Of a DNA stretch of 64,000 nt, positions 1 through 7,870 are shown piece by piece. Position 1 is the first letter of the stretch, and each line of letters begins with the position of its first letter. Origin of the DNA: Actinernus sp. WN-2022 (Eukaryota; Cnidaria; Anthozoa; Actiniaria; Actinernidae). The translations under genes and the position numbers were made by a program. The stretch is from contig JAOWCC010001634.1 in the NCBI GenBank assembly GCA_030867875.1, forward strand, positions 136,234,365 to 136,298,364, written 5' to 3'. A model generated the notes under the pieces. That model was not told the origin of the DNA and did no database searches. It saw only the letters and a list, made by a program, of their open reading frames with translations.

Positions 1-109
1 CCATTCCTACTTTGAACCAATCTACACTAGACATGGGCTAACTAGCAGTAGGACTTAGCGAAGTGAAAGTGAGAACCACGTTCGTTTCTTTCATAGGAAA
101 TATCGATTC

Positions 110-745
110 TTACCCTACTAAGCTGCCAAGTTTTTCTCGCATTTCCTTTTGCACTTCTTGCTTGAGTTCGGCTCGAACCTGATCCGGACTTTTTTCACCT
201 ATGGAAGTCTCGCGACGAATTTCAGACCTCATGATCTCATACTTATTCGCTTCGTTCAGGATGAGATTGTATTCGGAGTCGGATATGTTTTCATCGCGTA
301 GGGCCTTCGATACTAGATCGCGAATCGTATTGATTTTCGCCTTTGCCAACATAGTTGTCCTTTCATGTTTAGAAACCTTCATTCCTAACTTCTTAGCTCC
401 AAGGGTCGTAGATGCTGAAATTAATCCACATAGCCCACCAATAACTCCAAGTGGTAGACCAATCACTATTCCAACCCCAGTCAACGCTACGCCCAATCCA
501 GATCCAGATAAGATCACAGATAGACCTCCCGTTGCCACTGCGATACCATGAACTATTCCTTGAGAGCGTGCATATTTCTTGCGCACACCTTCGTAGTGCC
601 TTTCTTGAACTTCGATGTCCGAAAGCGTGTCTCGGATCGTTTGCAGTCTAAAGTTCCTTCCAGTGTCACTAGCAATCGGTGGATAGATGCTTGGTGCTGA
701 GGGAAGCGGTTGAATAGAGTCGCCTTCCATTGTAACGTTATACAT
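110..745 (-). CDS. Polinton conserved glycine-rich membrane protein, 211 aa
   Basis: Function unknown. The protein has a polar N-terminus, a basic stretch near residues 52-63 (HYEGVRKKYARSQ), then a long hydrophobic glycine-rich segment of about 50 residues (roughly 66-115) that could form a membrane hairpin. A charged, helical, probably coiled-coil C-terminal third follows. The ATG at 743-745 fits the ORF; a second in-frame ATG follows five codons later. It lies 5 bp downstream of the penton-like gene on the same strand, suggesting co-transcription with capsid genes and a virion or membrane role. I recall similar proteins in cnidarian Polintons, but this is from memory of the family and not a database search. 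Confidence 0.75.
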   Translation of the reverse strand: MYNVTMEGDSIQPLPSAPSIYPPIASDTGRNFRLQTIRDTLSDIEVQERHYEGVRKKYARSQGIVHGIAVATGGLSVILSGSGLGVALTGVGIVIGLPLGVIGGLCGLISASTTLGAKKLGMKVSKHERTTMLAKAKINTIRDLVSKALRDENISDSEYNLILNEANKYEIMRSEIRRETSIGEKSPDQVRAELKQEVQKEMREKLGSLVG

Positions 746-750
746 ATAAC

Positions 751-1410
751 TTACTCAAGCTTCAACACGTACAGTATAGGTCGACCCTGGAAGTCTATCA
801 GATTGCCTTTCTCATCGAGAATTGTCAAACGAAGACTGCTTTGTATCGTACCTAGAGCTTTGACAGCTAGAGGTTGTAGTGAGGCATACGTCGCTTTCGC
901 AAATCTATCGCCTCGGATGTGTATTCTACTTAGGACTTTAGATTGTTTTCCCTCTTGAATCGAGAATCTGGAATCCACCACGTCGCAGCAGATATACGCT
1001 ATGTCGATTTCATCTTGGATGGACACTTCGTGCACACCTACTTTTAGTCGCGTAGCAATCCCATCTTTATTGATACCCATCAGTTTGCAGAGATTTCCAC
1101 TAAGTAGAATCGATTGCTTGACTTCTAGGTTCCAAGCTCTCCTATGATGGGGTTTCTCGATTTTTATGATGTCAGCACCAACTGCAGGCGCAAAGAATTG
1201 TCGAAGGCTCGCCATAGTGTGGTTTCCCTTAGGAACGTCGTACGGAAACCCTATACCTTCGGTAGACCACCAGAAGGTAGCATTCTCTGCTAGGTTCCAC
1301 CAACTATTCTCAATAGTGACCTCGACTAGTGAAACGTTCTGTATGAGAATAGGGTTGTCGAAATAGACAGTATGGTCGGCCAATGTTGTGGTGATATATA
1401 AGAGAACCAT
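751..1410 (-). CDS. Candidate penton/minor capsid protein (single jelly roll), 219 aa
   Basis: Probably the Polinton minor capsid (penton) protein that plugs capsid vertices. The overall layout fits invertebrate Polinton penton-like proteins: an N-terminal strand-rich part, a central VHEVSIQD segment, and a C-terminal strand pair around SLRLTILDEKGNLIDFQG, which is the most recognisable family signature. The frame is open upstream to 1455, but that ATG overlaps the divergent gene. I prefer the ATG at 1408-1410 (MVLLYITTT), which leaves a 43-bp bidirectional promoter before the gene starting at 1454. It is followed 5 bp later by the 110-745 gene. The call rests on C-terminal pattern and gene context. 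Confidence 0.65.
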   Translation of the reverse strand: MVLLYITTTLADHTVYFDNPILIQNVSLVEVTIENSWWNLAENATFWWSTEGIGFPYDVPKGNHTMASLRQFFAPAVGADIIKIEKPHHRRAWNLEVKQSILLSGNLCKLMGINKDGIATRLKVGVHEVSIQDEIDIAYICCDVVDSRFSIQEGKQSKVLSRIHIRGDRFAKATYASLQPLAVKALGTIQSSLRLTILDEKGNLIDFQGRPILYVLKLE

Positions 1411-1453
1411 CTTATGTGTTGAAGGTATAACTATATATGCGTATAGCTTCAAC
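1411..1453. promoter_or_regulatory. Bidirectional Polinton promoter, copy 1
   Basis: This 43-bp gap separates two divergent genes. It contains ATAACTATATAT (1430-1441), a 9-bp spacer, then TTCAAC directly before the ATG at 1454. The same arrangement occurs in the only other divergent gap (4071-4095), which argues for a shared promoter rather than chance AT-richness. The TATA-like core lies only about 20 bp before the start codon, as in compact viral promoters with very short leaders. Confidence 0.6.
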
Positions 1454-2374
1454 ATGTCTCATAAAGTTCATTTCGAAGGGGATTGGGGCGACTACGTCAA
1501 ACCTCGCAATGCAAAGGCCTTTGCAGTCTTTAAGAAGAAACATCCCCATGCGGACTTTGAGAAGTTCTTAGCTAGGACTACGGCGTCAGACATACACGAC
1601 GATTCAACGTATGAGACTAGGATCGTGTTTTTCGACGGTGGACAACATTGGTACATTACCGGTCTCATACCAGTGGATATTCGAAAACGCATCGATGACG
1701 CATTGCAGGGAATGGTTGATGGTTTCCCATCTACGTTGACCCTAGACAAGAGTGCGAAATATCCTATTACGGCAGTTCCTTCTACTGAACCGGCACGAGA
1801 TGTTGATCTCACTAATCTATGGATATATGTCACCCCGACGAAGAAGTTCAAAGCTGGCGTTCCTAACATATTCAAGGAGGCCGTCGTGAAGCATGTGACA
1901 GCGAAGGAGTCCCATGCGTGGTTGTCAGGTCCGGATTTCAAGTATTGGCCTCAACAATTGAATTTCGCAACGTGGTGTGCGACTTCTGGATGCGGTGTGT
2001 CGTTGTTCGACCCCACTTTCAAAACGTATCCACCAGTTGTTCAGGGTTTCCTGCGATTCCATGTTTATTTCACGATACGAAGAATTCTACATGAACTTGG
2101 TTGCCCTCTACCTGGTGACAGTGCTTTCAAACAACTCGATAACTTCTACAACAAATCAGCTCTTGAGAGATTGTGCATCGAATTTGGCATATCTCGAAAG
2201 CCAGACTTCCGATGGCACGGAGGTAGGAATCACGGATTAGGAGATGTATTCCTTTTGTATGATGATGGCTACAAAAACGTCCACGTCCAGGCTACGACAA
2301 AGAAGCAGATACGTGGCCCAACCACAATAACTTATTTGCAGACGAGGGAGGCAGGGTGGACAAGGGCGATCTAG
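1454..2374 (+). CDS. Polinton conserved protein, N-terminal part, frame broken near 2270
   Basis: Function unknown. The start ATG at 1454 follows the shared promoter motif; the open frame continues upstream to 1388 but would overlap the divergent gene. The protein looks soluble, with aromatic-rich segments (HWYITGLIP, FKYWPQQLNF). From about 2280 to the stop at 2374 the composition becomes less protein-like, while the -1 frame is open from 2266 and reads sensibly into the next ORF. Family memory suggests that RWHGGRNHGLGD in this frame and NAGLGRLNRS in the next belong to one protein in related Polintons. So this is probably the first 270 or so residues of a roughly 500-residue protein, interrupted by a one-base deletion or read through by a -1 frameshift. 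Confidence 0.65.
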   Translation: MSHKVHFEGDWGDYVKPRNAKAFAVFKKKHPHADFEKFLARTTASDIHDDSTYETRIVFFDGGQHWYITGLIPVDIRKRIDDALQGMVDGFPSTLTLDKSAKYPITAVPSTEPARDVDLTNLWIYVTPTKKFKAGVPNIFKEAVVKHVTAKESHAWLSGPDFKYWPQQLNFATWCATSGCGVSLFDPTFKTYPPVVQGFLRFHVYFTIRRILHELGCPLPGDSAFKQLDNFYNKSALERLCIEFGISRKPDFRWHGGRNHGLGDVFLLYDDGYKNVHVQATTKKQIRGPTTITYLQTREAGWTRAI

Positions 2375-2970
2375 TATCCTTTATTCGGAACGACGAACAC
2401 GAAGGAAAGCAGTACAATTGGTTTACGCCACCAATCGGTAGAGGTTTGACGAATGCTGGATTGGGTAGATTGAATCGATCCGTTGAGGCTTTTGGATACT
2501 GCATTCTAGGCGCTCAAAACGATCTTAACGAATCCATCGTAGATAGTTTCAACGTCAAAGAAAAGTTTAAGAGCTTAGTCGAAGGCGCTATTCTCGAAAA
2601 CGATTTAGTGGTGAGCTACAAGAACTATCTTACCGCTATAACGACGACGCATAAGAGGCTCGATCTAGCAATAGCTATAGGTGTGCGATTATTGCCAAGC
2701 AATCTAGTGTACTATCTTGGTAAGAAAGATGGCTATAGGAATCCAACCCCGAAAGCCACGAAAGATATGATGCTAGGCACTAACGACATCAATGCAGAAG
2801 TCAAAGGACGCCCACCTCCTATGGAAGGACCACCAGATAAGAAATTGGTGCCGCCTCTCGAGACGCACGAGAAACGAGTTCCTGTACCAAGGGCTATCCC
2901 ACAACATGAGATTAATCTCGCAGTGACATCTATTGCCGCAGCTGGAATTGCATGGACGTTGTTTCGCTAA
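2266..2970 (+). CDS. Polinton conserved protein, C-terminal part in -1 frame
   Basis: This frame is open from 2266 (after stop codons at 2260-2265) to TAA at 2968-2970. It has no ATG near its start; the obvious initiator would be a GTG at 2356, unlikely in an animal element. That supports reading it as the continuation of the 1454 gene. Visible features are NAGLGRLNRSVEAFGY, a helical middle, a proline-rich basic linker and a C-terminal hydrophobic segment (LAVTSIAAAGIAWTLF) that could be a membrane anchor. The last bases overlap the 3' end of the convergent gene at 2967. Confidence 0.6.
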   Translation, partial: WLQKRPRPGYDKEADTWPNHNNLFADEGGRVDKGDLVSFIRNDEHEGKQYNWFTPPIGRGLTNAGLGRLNRSVEAFGYCILGAQNDLNESIVDSFNVKEKFKSLVEGAILENDLVVSYKNYLTAITTTHKRLDLAIAIGVRLLPSNLVYYLGKKDGYRNPTPKATKDMMLGTNDINAEVKGRPPPMEGPPDKKLVPPLETHEKRVPVPRAIPQHEINLAVTSIAAAGIAWTLFR

Positions 2971-4061
2971 CGGCGTTTGTATTGCTCCACTACGAAGACC
3001 ACTGCTGCTACGATTAACAACCAAATGTTGTTTGCTAAGACTCCAACAACGTCAGCAGCCATACTGAATATGAAACTCGCAATCGGTCCAATCATCTTAG
3101 GTAGAATCTCCTCTAACTTTTTACCTATTGCTTTTAAGGCTTTGGCAGTTGTTTTAGCGGCTGCTTTGGCAGCATCTCCAACTCCCGTTACTATCGCGGG
3201 AACTGCCTTCGTCAGATTGGAAACTATTACGCCGATCACAGTACTTACCGCAGCTACAACGCTAATTATACTGACTCCATACTTCTTGAAGATGATTCTT
3301 ATACGATCCCTAAGTGGCATCCGTTCTGCCAGGGCTTCTTCTATTCGTTCTAGGACTGCTCGCTCCTCCTGAGCGGTCCTTATTTCGTTAGTAGCATTCT
3401 CTTTCTTAGTTTCAGTAGACGTAGGGTCTTTGAGTATTTCTTCATTTCGTTCGATCCTCTCATTCCTTTGGTCTTCAGCTTCCATGACTTCTTCTACCAT
3501 TCTTTCCCTAGGAGGTCCTAGGGCTACTTTGAGACCTTTCCCCATCTTCGTATATAACTCGCCCTTCTTTGTGAATAAAGGGATAGGTTCATCCTTACTT
3601 TCCTGCTCGTGGATAGCGACTCTACCATCGAACATGGTTGCCATCTCGAGAACGCCTCTAATTCCTACATCTGGATATTGTTCCCATATGATTTCGAACA
3701 TCTCCTGTCTTGCTTCATCCGATAAGACTTGCTTGGAGACCACACCCCTAGTGCCGAATTTAGGAGGTTTCTCATTTTCCAGATTTTCCAGGATTCTTTC
3801 GTATCTAGAAACTTTTGAGTCTTTCGGGTCGATGAGTTCGTCGATGTAATCATCGTCTATAGAAAGCGACGTGTCCAGACTCTTTGGTCTAGCGCCTTCT
3901 CTAGTGTAGTTGCGTATGGTTTTCATGTTGAGCGATTCTCTAGGCTCCACATTCGTTGAGTCTGGAAACCTCGCTTTCCACTCCTTATCCACATCGATAG
4001 CATCGTCATCTTTTCCTCTTTCAGCTCCACCAGGTCTTTCCTCTGTGGCATCAAAGTCCAT
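2967..4061 (-). CDS. Polinton pVI-like membrane-associated structural protein, 364 aa
   Basis: The first two thirds are acidic and charged with predicted helices (for example ERIERNEEILKD), probably coiled-coil. The last third has a basic entry (RIRIIFKKYG), a hydrophobic segment near residues 265-285, an alanine/lysine amphipathic stretch, and two hydrophobic helices ending in a basic tail (VVEQYKRR). This layout recurs in invertebrate Polintons and suggests a capsid-interior protein with membrane-active ends; function is inferred. The frame is open to 4730, but upstream sequence antisense to the capsid gene is a shadow. Starts at 4070 (MFNM) or 4061 fit the divergent promoter. It converges on the 2970 gene with a 4-nt 3' overlap. 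Confidence 0.7.
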   Translation of the reverse strand: MDFDATEERPGGAERGKDDDAIDVDKEWKARFPDSTNVEPRESLNMKTIRNYTREGARPKSLDTSLSIDDDYIDELIDPKDSKVSRYERILENLENEKPPKFGTRGVVSKQVLSDEARQEMFEIIWEQYPDVGIRGVLEMATMFDGRVAIHEQESKDEPIPLFTKKGELYTKMGKGLKVALGPPRERMVEEVMEAEDQRNERIERNEEILKDPTSTETKKENATNEIRTAQEERAVLERIEEALAERMPLRDRIRIIFKKYGVSIISVVAAVSTVIGVIVSNLTKAVPAIVTGVGDAAKAAAKTTAKALKAIGKKLEEILPKMIGPIASFIFSMAADVVGVLANNIWLLIVAAVVFVVEQYKRR

Positions 4062-4070
4062 GTTAAACAT

Positions 4071-4095
4071 AACTATATATCTACGTATATTCAAC
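4071..4095. promoter_or_regulatory. Bidirectional Polinton promoter, copy 2
   Basis: The gap between the divergent pVI-like and major capsid genes contains ATAACTATATAT (4071-4082), 9 bp, then TTCAAC immediately before ATG at 4096. It matches the 1411-1453 gap in both outer blocks and in spacing. The reverse strand also presents a TATA-like core followed by TTTAAC just before the pVI-like start. I infer a shared, probably late, promoter for the structural genes. Confidence 0.62.
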
Positions 4096-5331
4096 ATGAT
4101 CTCATCAAAGTTGGATCCCACGCAAGCACGAAGAGAGCCTCTTGCACTCAAGGCTCCACGAGACTTGTATAGGAAAACTTTCACTCGATCATCTGCCAAT
4201 CCAGGTGAGACTCTATACGTAGAAGTCCCAAAGCTAGAAGAAGGTGTAGTACTAGTACCTGGTAGCTTAGCGCTATTGGGCGACATCGTACTATCTGGTG
4301 GACATGCGAATAACAGAGTCGTTTCGAACGTTGGACGCTGCTTGGTCGTACGTAGAATCTGTAGGATGGGAGCTGAAACAGTAGAAGACCTTGTCAGGCC
4401 AGACCTCCTACAAACGTACTCCGATGTATACCTATCTACGCAGGAGAGAGAGTCGAGAGTACAACAAGGCATCCAATCAGAGAACGTAAACAAGCTACGA
4501 TCGAAAGCTGGTGACGCAAATACTTCGTCTGCTGGAGAAAACGCGCTCCTAGCTGCATGTGGTTCCAAATATAGGATTCCATTAGATGTCGACATTCTGA
4601 CACAACATGGAGTTCTATATCCATATGCCCTAGAAAATACCATTACATTCGAGTTGACTCTAGCGAATGCCATTGATGTCGTAGTTGGATCGGATACGAC
4701 GAAGATAGGTACGTACCAACTTACCAACATCCAACTAGAATACGAAGCAATCAGGGACGGAACGCTGGCTAGTAGTGCACTTCACGAATACGAAATAGGT
4801 ACTGCATTCCTATACGACTACGCTGTTCATTTCAAGACGGTAACTATCGCCAAGGCAACGGATACTTTGATATCTCAGAATATCAATGTTCCACGACGAT
4901 CCTTCGCTGGGCTACTTCTACTATTTATAGATCCACCTACCATTGGCACGCGAGATAGCGAATCATTCTCGAATCCAGATATTTTGAAGGTAGAAGTAGA
5001 TGTCAACGGGATTCCCAACAGACTCTTTCCAAGCGGCATGCTTCCCCTAGATTTCTGGGAGGCTGCAAAAGGCTGGTTTGGTACACCCAATACTTCCATG
5101 ACTCCAAAGAAGTTCTTTGAAAATAGATTCGCTATCCTAATCGATTGTCGCACAGCAAAAGATTCCACCGTTCATGGTGATGGATTGGCACAAACCGGCA
5201 GTGGAAAGGACATCGACATTCGCATACATAGAACTGCGAAGGGAAGTGGAAATGTGAAAATGCACATCTATGTCCTTGCGGATGCTCAGATCGCGATATT
5301 GAACAGATCCTTACATAGTATAACATACTGA
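4096..5331 (+). CDS. MCP: Major capsid protein, double jelly roll (Polinton/adintovirus type), 411 aa
   Basis: Predicted to form the trimeric hexon-like capsomer of an icosahedral virion. Length and layout match Polinton MCPs: an N-terminal basic-polar segment (residues 1-35), a first strand-rich domain starting near ETLYVEVPKLEEG, a central helical connection (about residues 110-150), a GVLYPYALENTITFELTL block, and a second jelly roll ending in HIYVLADAQIAILN. The ATG at 4096 follows the divergent promoter motif; the open frame upstream to 3910 is antisense to the neighbour. Its stop overlaps the ATPase start by one base (TGATG), implying translational or transcriptional coupling. No internal stop or frameshift is present. 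Confidence 0.88.
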   Translation: MISSKLDPTQARREPLALKAPRDLYRKTFTRSSANPGETLYVEVPKLEEGVVLVPGSLALLGDIVLSGGHANNRVVSNVGRCLVVRRICRMGAETVEDLVRPDLLQTYSDVYLSTQERESRVQQGIQSENVNKLRSKAGDANTSSAGENALLAACGSKYRIPLDVDILTQHGVLYPYALENTITFELTLANAIDVVVGSDTTKIGTYQLTNIQLEYEAIRDGTLASSALHEYEIGTAFLYDYAVHFKTVTIAKATDTLISQNINVPRRSFAGLLLLFIDPPTIGTRDSESFSNPDILKVEVDVNGIPNRLFPSGMLPLDFWEAAKGWFGTPNTSMTPKKFFENRFAILIDCRTAKDSTVHGDGLAQTGSGKDIDIRIHRTAKGSGNVKMHIYVLADAQIAILNRSLHSITY

Positions 5332-5966
5332 TGGATTCTCTCGTAGAGCACATTCCGTTCAACGCACTCATAGTCGGTCCAACGAATTGTGGGAAGACTG
5401 CGTTTCTCATAGAACAACTTCGTGGATCGTTTCGTGGTAAGTTCGATTACATAGTACTGATTTGTCCTACGTATGCCCACAACAAAACCTATCGTGGATT
5501 TGCAAATCGAGATCCTCGTTTCTTCGTCATGTCACCACCGCAGGATGCCATCGATGCTACTTTGAGTATTTGCGCAACATTTTGGTCAGGTACCAATACT
5601 CTATTGATTCTCGATGATTGTGCCGCATCGAAGGATGTCAAGAAACGAACTGACAAGCTAGTAGACTTAGCATTTTCTGCACGACACATAGGGCTTTCTA
5701 TTTGGGTGCTGTCCCAACAATTAACGAGCATATGTAAACCCTTCCGCGAGAACGTAGCTATCGTAGTAGCATTTCATACAGCATCGGCCGTAGATGGCAA
5801 AAGGATATTTGAGGATTATGGAGGCTCGCAAGAATGCAAAGAGCTACGAACGATACTTGGATCCCATAAGTTCTCTCGCATGTGCTTCTGTCTACGCCAT
5901 CCTTTCGAGGTAGTGTTAGAGCTCCCAGCACCTACGACATATCACGATGGACGAATACATGGCTGA
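5331..5966 (+). CDS. Genome-packaging ATPase, A32/FtsK-HerA type, 211 aa
   Basis: Predicted motor that drives DNA into the capsid. Walker A is GPTNCGKT at residues 16-23, Walker B is LLILDD at 91-96, and the polar sensor motif LSQQ is at 127-130, all in the order seen in the A32-like packaging ATPases of Polintons and nucleocytoplasmic viruses. The length of about 210 residues is normal for the family. The start ATG overlaps the capsid gene stop by one base. Its 3' end overlaps the next gene by 20 bp. The key catalytic residues are intact. Confidence 0.92.
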   Translation: MDSLVEHIPFNALIVGPTNCGKTAFLIEQLRGSFRGKFDYIVLICPTYAHNKTYRGFANRDPRFFVMSPPQDAIDATLSICATFWSGTNTLLILDDCAASKDVKKRTDKLVDLAFSARHIGLSIWVLSQQLTSICKPFRENVAIVVAFHTASAVDGKRIFEDYGGSQECKELRTILGSHKFSRMCFCLRHPFEVVLELPAPTTYHDGRIHG

Positions 5967-6510
5967 CCTGATTGAAGAGTGCGCCGTTGTTTGTCCTCCT
6001 GTCGTGTTGGAACATCCAACCAAGTTGGAGGGTACCGAAGATTGTCGGGAAGCACTTATAATTTTAGCTGCAATGGGTACAACGAAAGAATATCTAGGAC
6101 AGAATTTCTCAATAGTAGACATATCTAAGCTATCTGAGAAGGACGTAAAACGTTTGCATAGTAGGTACCAGGCCGTAGTAGCAAAGCAAATAACGGGATG
6201 CCTAGTAAATGGAGCACTACGTCTAGCTACCCGCGCAGTCGCATACGTAGTTCCAATAGATGACAAACAAGAACTGCTTAAGGACCTACGAGAAGACCAC
6301 CTAGTTCGCAACGAGATATCCGCTGTGGCCGGCCTATTATCACTCAAAGCAGGTCGATTCGTGGCTCTAGCTAGTGCCTTGTTCCACGTAGTTGATCACA
6401 TAGTCGTTCCTACAACACCTGTTGAACCTCTACAGGTAACTACTATACCGAATCAAGATGGAAGAAGTGGACCAGATAACTGCGAATCCTCCGACGACTG
6501 CACCAACTAA
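5947..6510 (+). CDS. Polinton conserved hypothetical protein, 187 aa
   Basis: Function not recognised. The protein is mixed hydrophobic/helical with a cysteine-bearing N-terminus (IEECAVVCPP), a central alanine-rich helix region, and a C-terminal hydrophobic stretch near residues 125-150 (AVAGLLSLKAGRFVALASAL) that may be membrane associated. It overlaps the ATPase gene by 20 bp and the next gene by 53 bp, so it belongs to the same structural transcription block. It lacks the catalytic motifs of an adenain-like cysteine protease as far as I can see. Confidence 0.65.
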   Translation: MDEYMADLIEECAVVCPPVVLEHPTKLEGTEDCREALIILAAMGTTKEYLGQNFSIVDISKLSEKDVKRLHSRYQAVVAKQITGCLVNGALRLATRAVAYVVPIDDKQELLKDLREDHLVRNEISAVAGLLSLKAGRFVALASALFHVVDHIVVPTTPVEPLQVTTIPNQDGRSGPDNCESSDDCTN

Positions 6511-6805
6511 GGTAAAAAACCCAAAGCGCGTTGCAGCCGGAAAGGCACTAGCGTTAAGCAACAAACTCGCTAGAGAAGCTCAGGAGAGAGAGTTGGCGCG
6601 TGAAAGCGCACCACGCAAAGAAGTCGACGTAGAGAAAGGCCGGTTCAAAAATCTGGCCATCCTCGCAGTCATTGGTACTGGCGCTACATTGGTTGGCACG
6701 TACTATACGTACAAGAAGTATGTAGATGGCAATAAGCGCGCTGCCGACGTTAGCACGACACAACCGGCAGCTCCGGCAAAGCCAACGGTACTAGACATGG
6801 AGTAA
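6458..6805 (+). CDS. Small basic single-pass membrane protein, 115 aa
   Basis: The N-terminal half is hydrophilic and rich in alanine, lysine and arginine, with an amphipathic helix (ALALSNKLAREAQERELA). A single hydrophobic segment (NLAILAVIGTGATLVGTYY) lies at residues 64-82, followed by a positive flank (KKYVDGNKR) and a short proline/alanine-rich tail. No function is recognised. It overlaps the preceding gene by 53 bp in another frame. It is the first of three consecutive small membrane-type proteins. Confidence 0.68.
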   Translation: MEEVDQITANPPTTAPTKVKNPKRVAAGKALALSNKLAREAQERELARESAPRKEVDVEKGRFKNLAILAVIGTGATLVGTYYTYKKYVDGNKRAADVSTTQPAAPAKPTVLDME

Positions 6806-6840
6806 CTCTTAGAGACTAGAGACCATACTTATATGTCGAG

Positions 6841-7050
6841 ATGGATAAAGAATTGATGAAGACGGCAACCGATGCAGCCATAATTGTTGGACTCGCTTCT
6901 GGTATTGGGTGGATCGTAAAAAAGACTACCAAGGAATCTATGCTTAGCGATCCTTCTTCTTCCCTAGTAAATTACGCAAAGTGGACTGCCGTGATACTTG
7001 GTAGCTTATACGCGAAACAGTACCTTGAGAAACAAAAGATCATACCGTAA
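6841..7050 (+). CDS. Small two-segment membrane protein, 69 aa
   Basis: Two hydrophobic segments (residues 11-26, AAIIVGLASGIGWIVK, and about 44-60, KWTAVILGSLYAKQYL) are joined by a polar serine-rich loop, so a membrane hairpin is likely. A 35-bp gap precedes it, containing the AT-rich sequence ACTTATATGTCGAG just before the ATG; this may be a weak separate promoter. The stop overlaps the next ATG by one base (TAATG). Function unknown. Confidence 0.65.
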   Translation: MDKELMKTATDAAIIVGLASGIGWIVKKTTKESMLSDPSSSLVNYAKWTAVILGSLYAKQYLEKQKIIP

Positions 7051-7475
7051 TGGCGGCAGCAATTGCTATGACAGTTTTCGGCGCTGTTTTGAATGCGACG
7101 GCATTTACTGGTGGTGGCATACTAGCTAGAATGATTGGAAAGGGTGATATAGATACGGAACGAGAGAGACACGATAGGGCCATCGAAAGACAAGAATCTG
7201 AAATGACAGCATATAGAATCGAACGTCAAAGACTATACGACTTTGCACAAAATCAGGAAGGTCTTGAGCGCGACGCATACAACGTTCAAAGAGATACCAA
7301 CAAAGCCTTCGTGCAATCCGATAAGTTACGTAAGGCGCTTAAACGGCTCGAAGGAATGAAAGAACCCCGCTTATCTGACTACTATCGACCCTCAAACAAT
7401 CAGAAGACTGGTGAGTTGCTCTACGTCGGTGGTGGAATGCTAGGCGCCGGATACGCTATTAGTAGATGGTTATAG
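7050..7475 (+). CDS. Polinton conserved coiled-coil protein with hydrophobic ends, 141 aa
   Basis: The N-terminus (residues 3-27) is hydrophobic and glycine-rich (GAVLNATAFTGGGILA). The centre (35-110) is a strongly charged helix rich in Arg, Glu and Gln, likely coiled-coil. A conserved-looking LSDYYRPS motif follows, then a short hydrophobic end (VGGGMLGAGYAISRWL). I recall the same layout in other invertebrate Polintons, where it sits at the end of the structural block; function is not known to me. It is the last gene of the plus-strand structural series. Confidence 0.7.
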   Translation: MAAAIAMTVFGAVLNATAFTGGGILARMIGKGDIDTERERHDRAIERQESEMTAYRIERQRLYDFAQNQEGLERDAYNVQRDTNKAFVQSDKLRKALKRLEGMKEPRLSDYYRPSNNQKTGELLYVGGGMLGAGYAISRWL

Positions 7476-7742
7476 ACGCTACTAGGTACTACTACTAGGC
7501 AACTACTAGGCAACTACTAGGCAACTAGATACGTACTAGAAACGTATTAGGTTCTACTAGAAACGTATTAGGTTCTACTAGGAACGTACTAGGTACTACT
7601 ACTAGGCAACTACTAGACGACTACTAGGCAACTACTAGGCAACTACTAGGCAACTACTAGGCAACTACTAGGCAACTAGATACGTACTAGAAACGTATTA
7701 GGTTCTACCAGGAACGTACTAGGTACTACTAGGTCACTACTA
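7476..7742 (+). repeat. CTACTAGGCAA tandem repeat array inside the Polinton
   Basis: About 265 bp of degenerate 11-12-bp units built on CTACTAGGCAA, interspersed with a second unit of the type ACGTACTAGAAACGTATTAGGTT. The two unit types alternate as a higher-order pattern that appears twice. It separates the structural genes from the integrase and contains no gene. Confidence 0.85.
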
Positions 7743-7804
7743 AAAATACGAAAAGAAAAAAAAAAGAAAAAAAAAAGAAAAAAAGAAAAAAAAAAAAAAA
7801 AAAA
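7743..7804 (+). repeat. A-rich tract with interspersed G
   Basis: About 60 bp of nearly pure A with single G bases directly after the CTACTAGG array. On the plus strand it precedes the integrase start by about 70 bp. It may act as a nucleosome-free promoter element, or as a polyadenylation-type boundary for the structural block; the sequence alone does not decide. Confidence 0.7.
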
Positions 7805-7870
7805 GGAAGGAATGAGGACTGGTTGGATAGGTTCTTATTCTTTTCTTTTTTTCATCTGTTGAAGGTTAGA

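Noticed and set aside
201..651. Plus-strand ORFs within the first kilobase
   Set aside because: Antisense shadows of the 110-745 gene.
3910..4095. N-terminal extension of the major capsid ORF
   Set aside because: It is antisense to the pVI-like gene, and the divergent promoter points to the ATG at 4096.
4062..4730. Upstream 220 codons of the 2967-4730 minus-strand ORF
   Set aside because: Antisense to the capsid gene; composition is unlike the downstream protein, and the start at 4061 or 4070 fits the promoter.
5947..6510. Adenain-like cysteine protease candidate
   Set aside because: No His/Asp/Cys catalytic arrangement could be identified; left as hypothetical.
7476..7742. CRISPR-like array
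   Set aside because: Units are 11-12 bp without unique spacers and lie in an animal-associated element; a plain tandem repeat.
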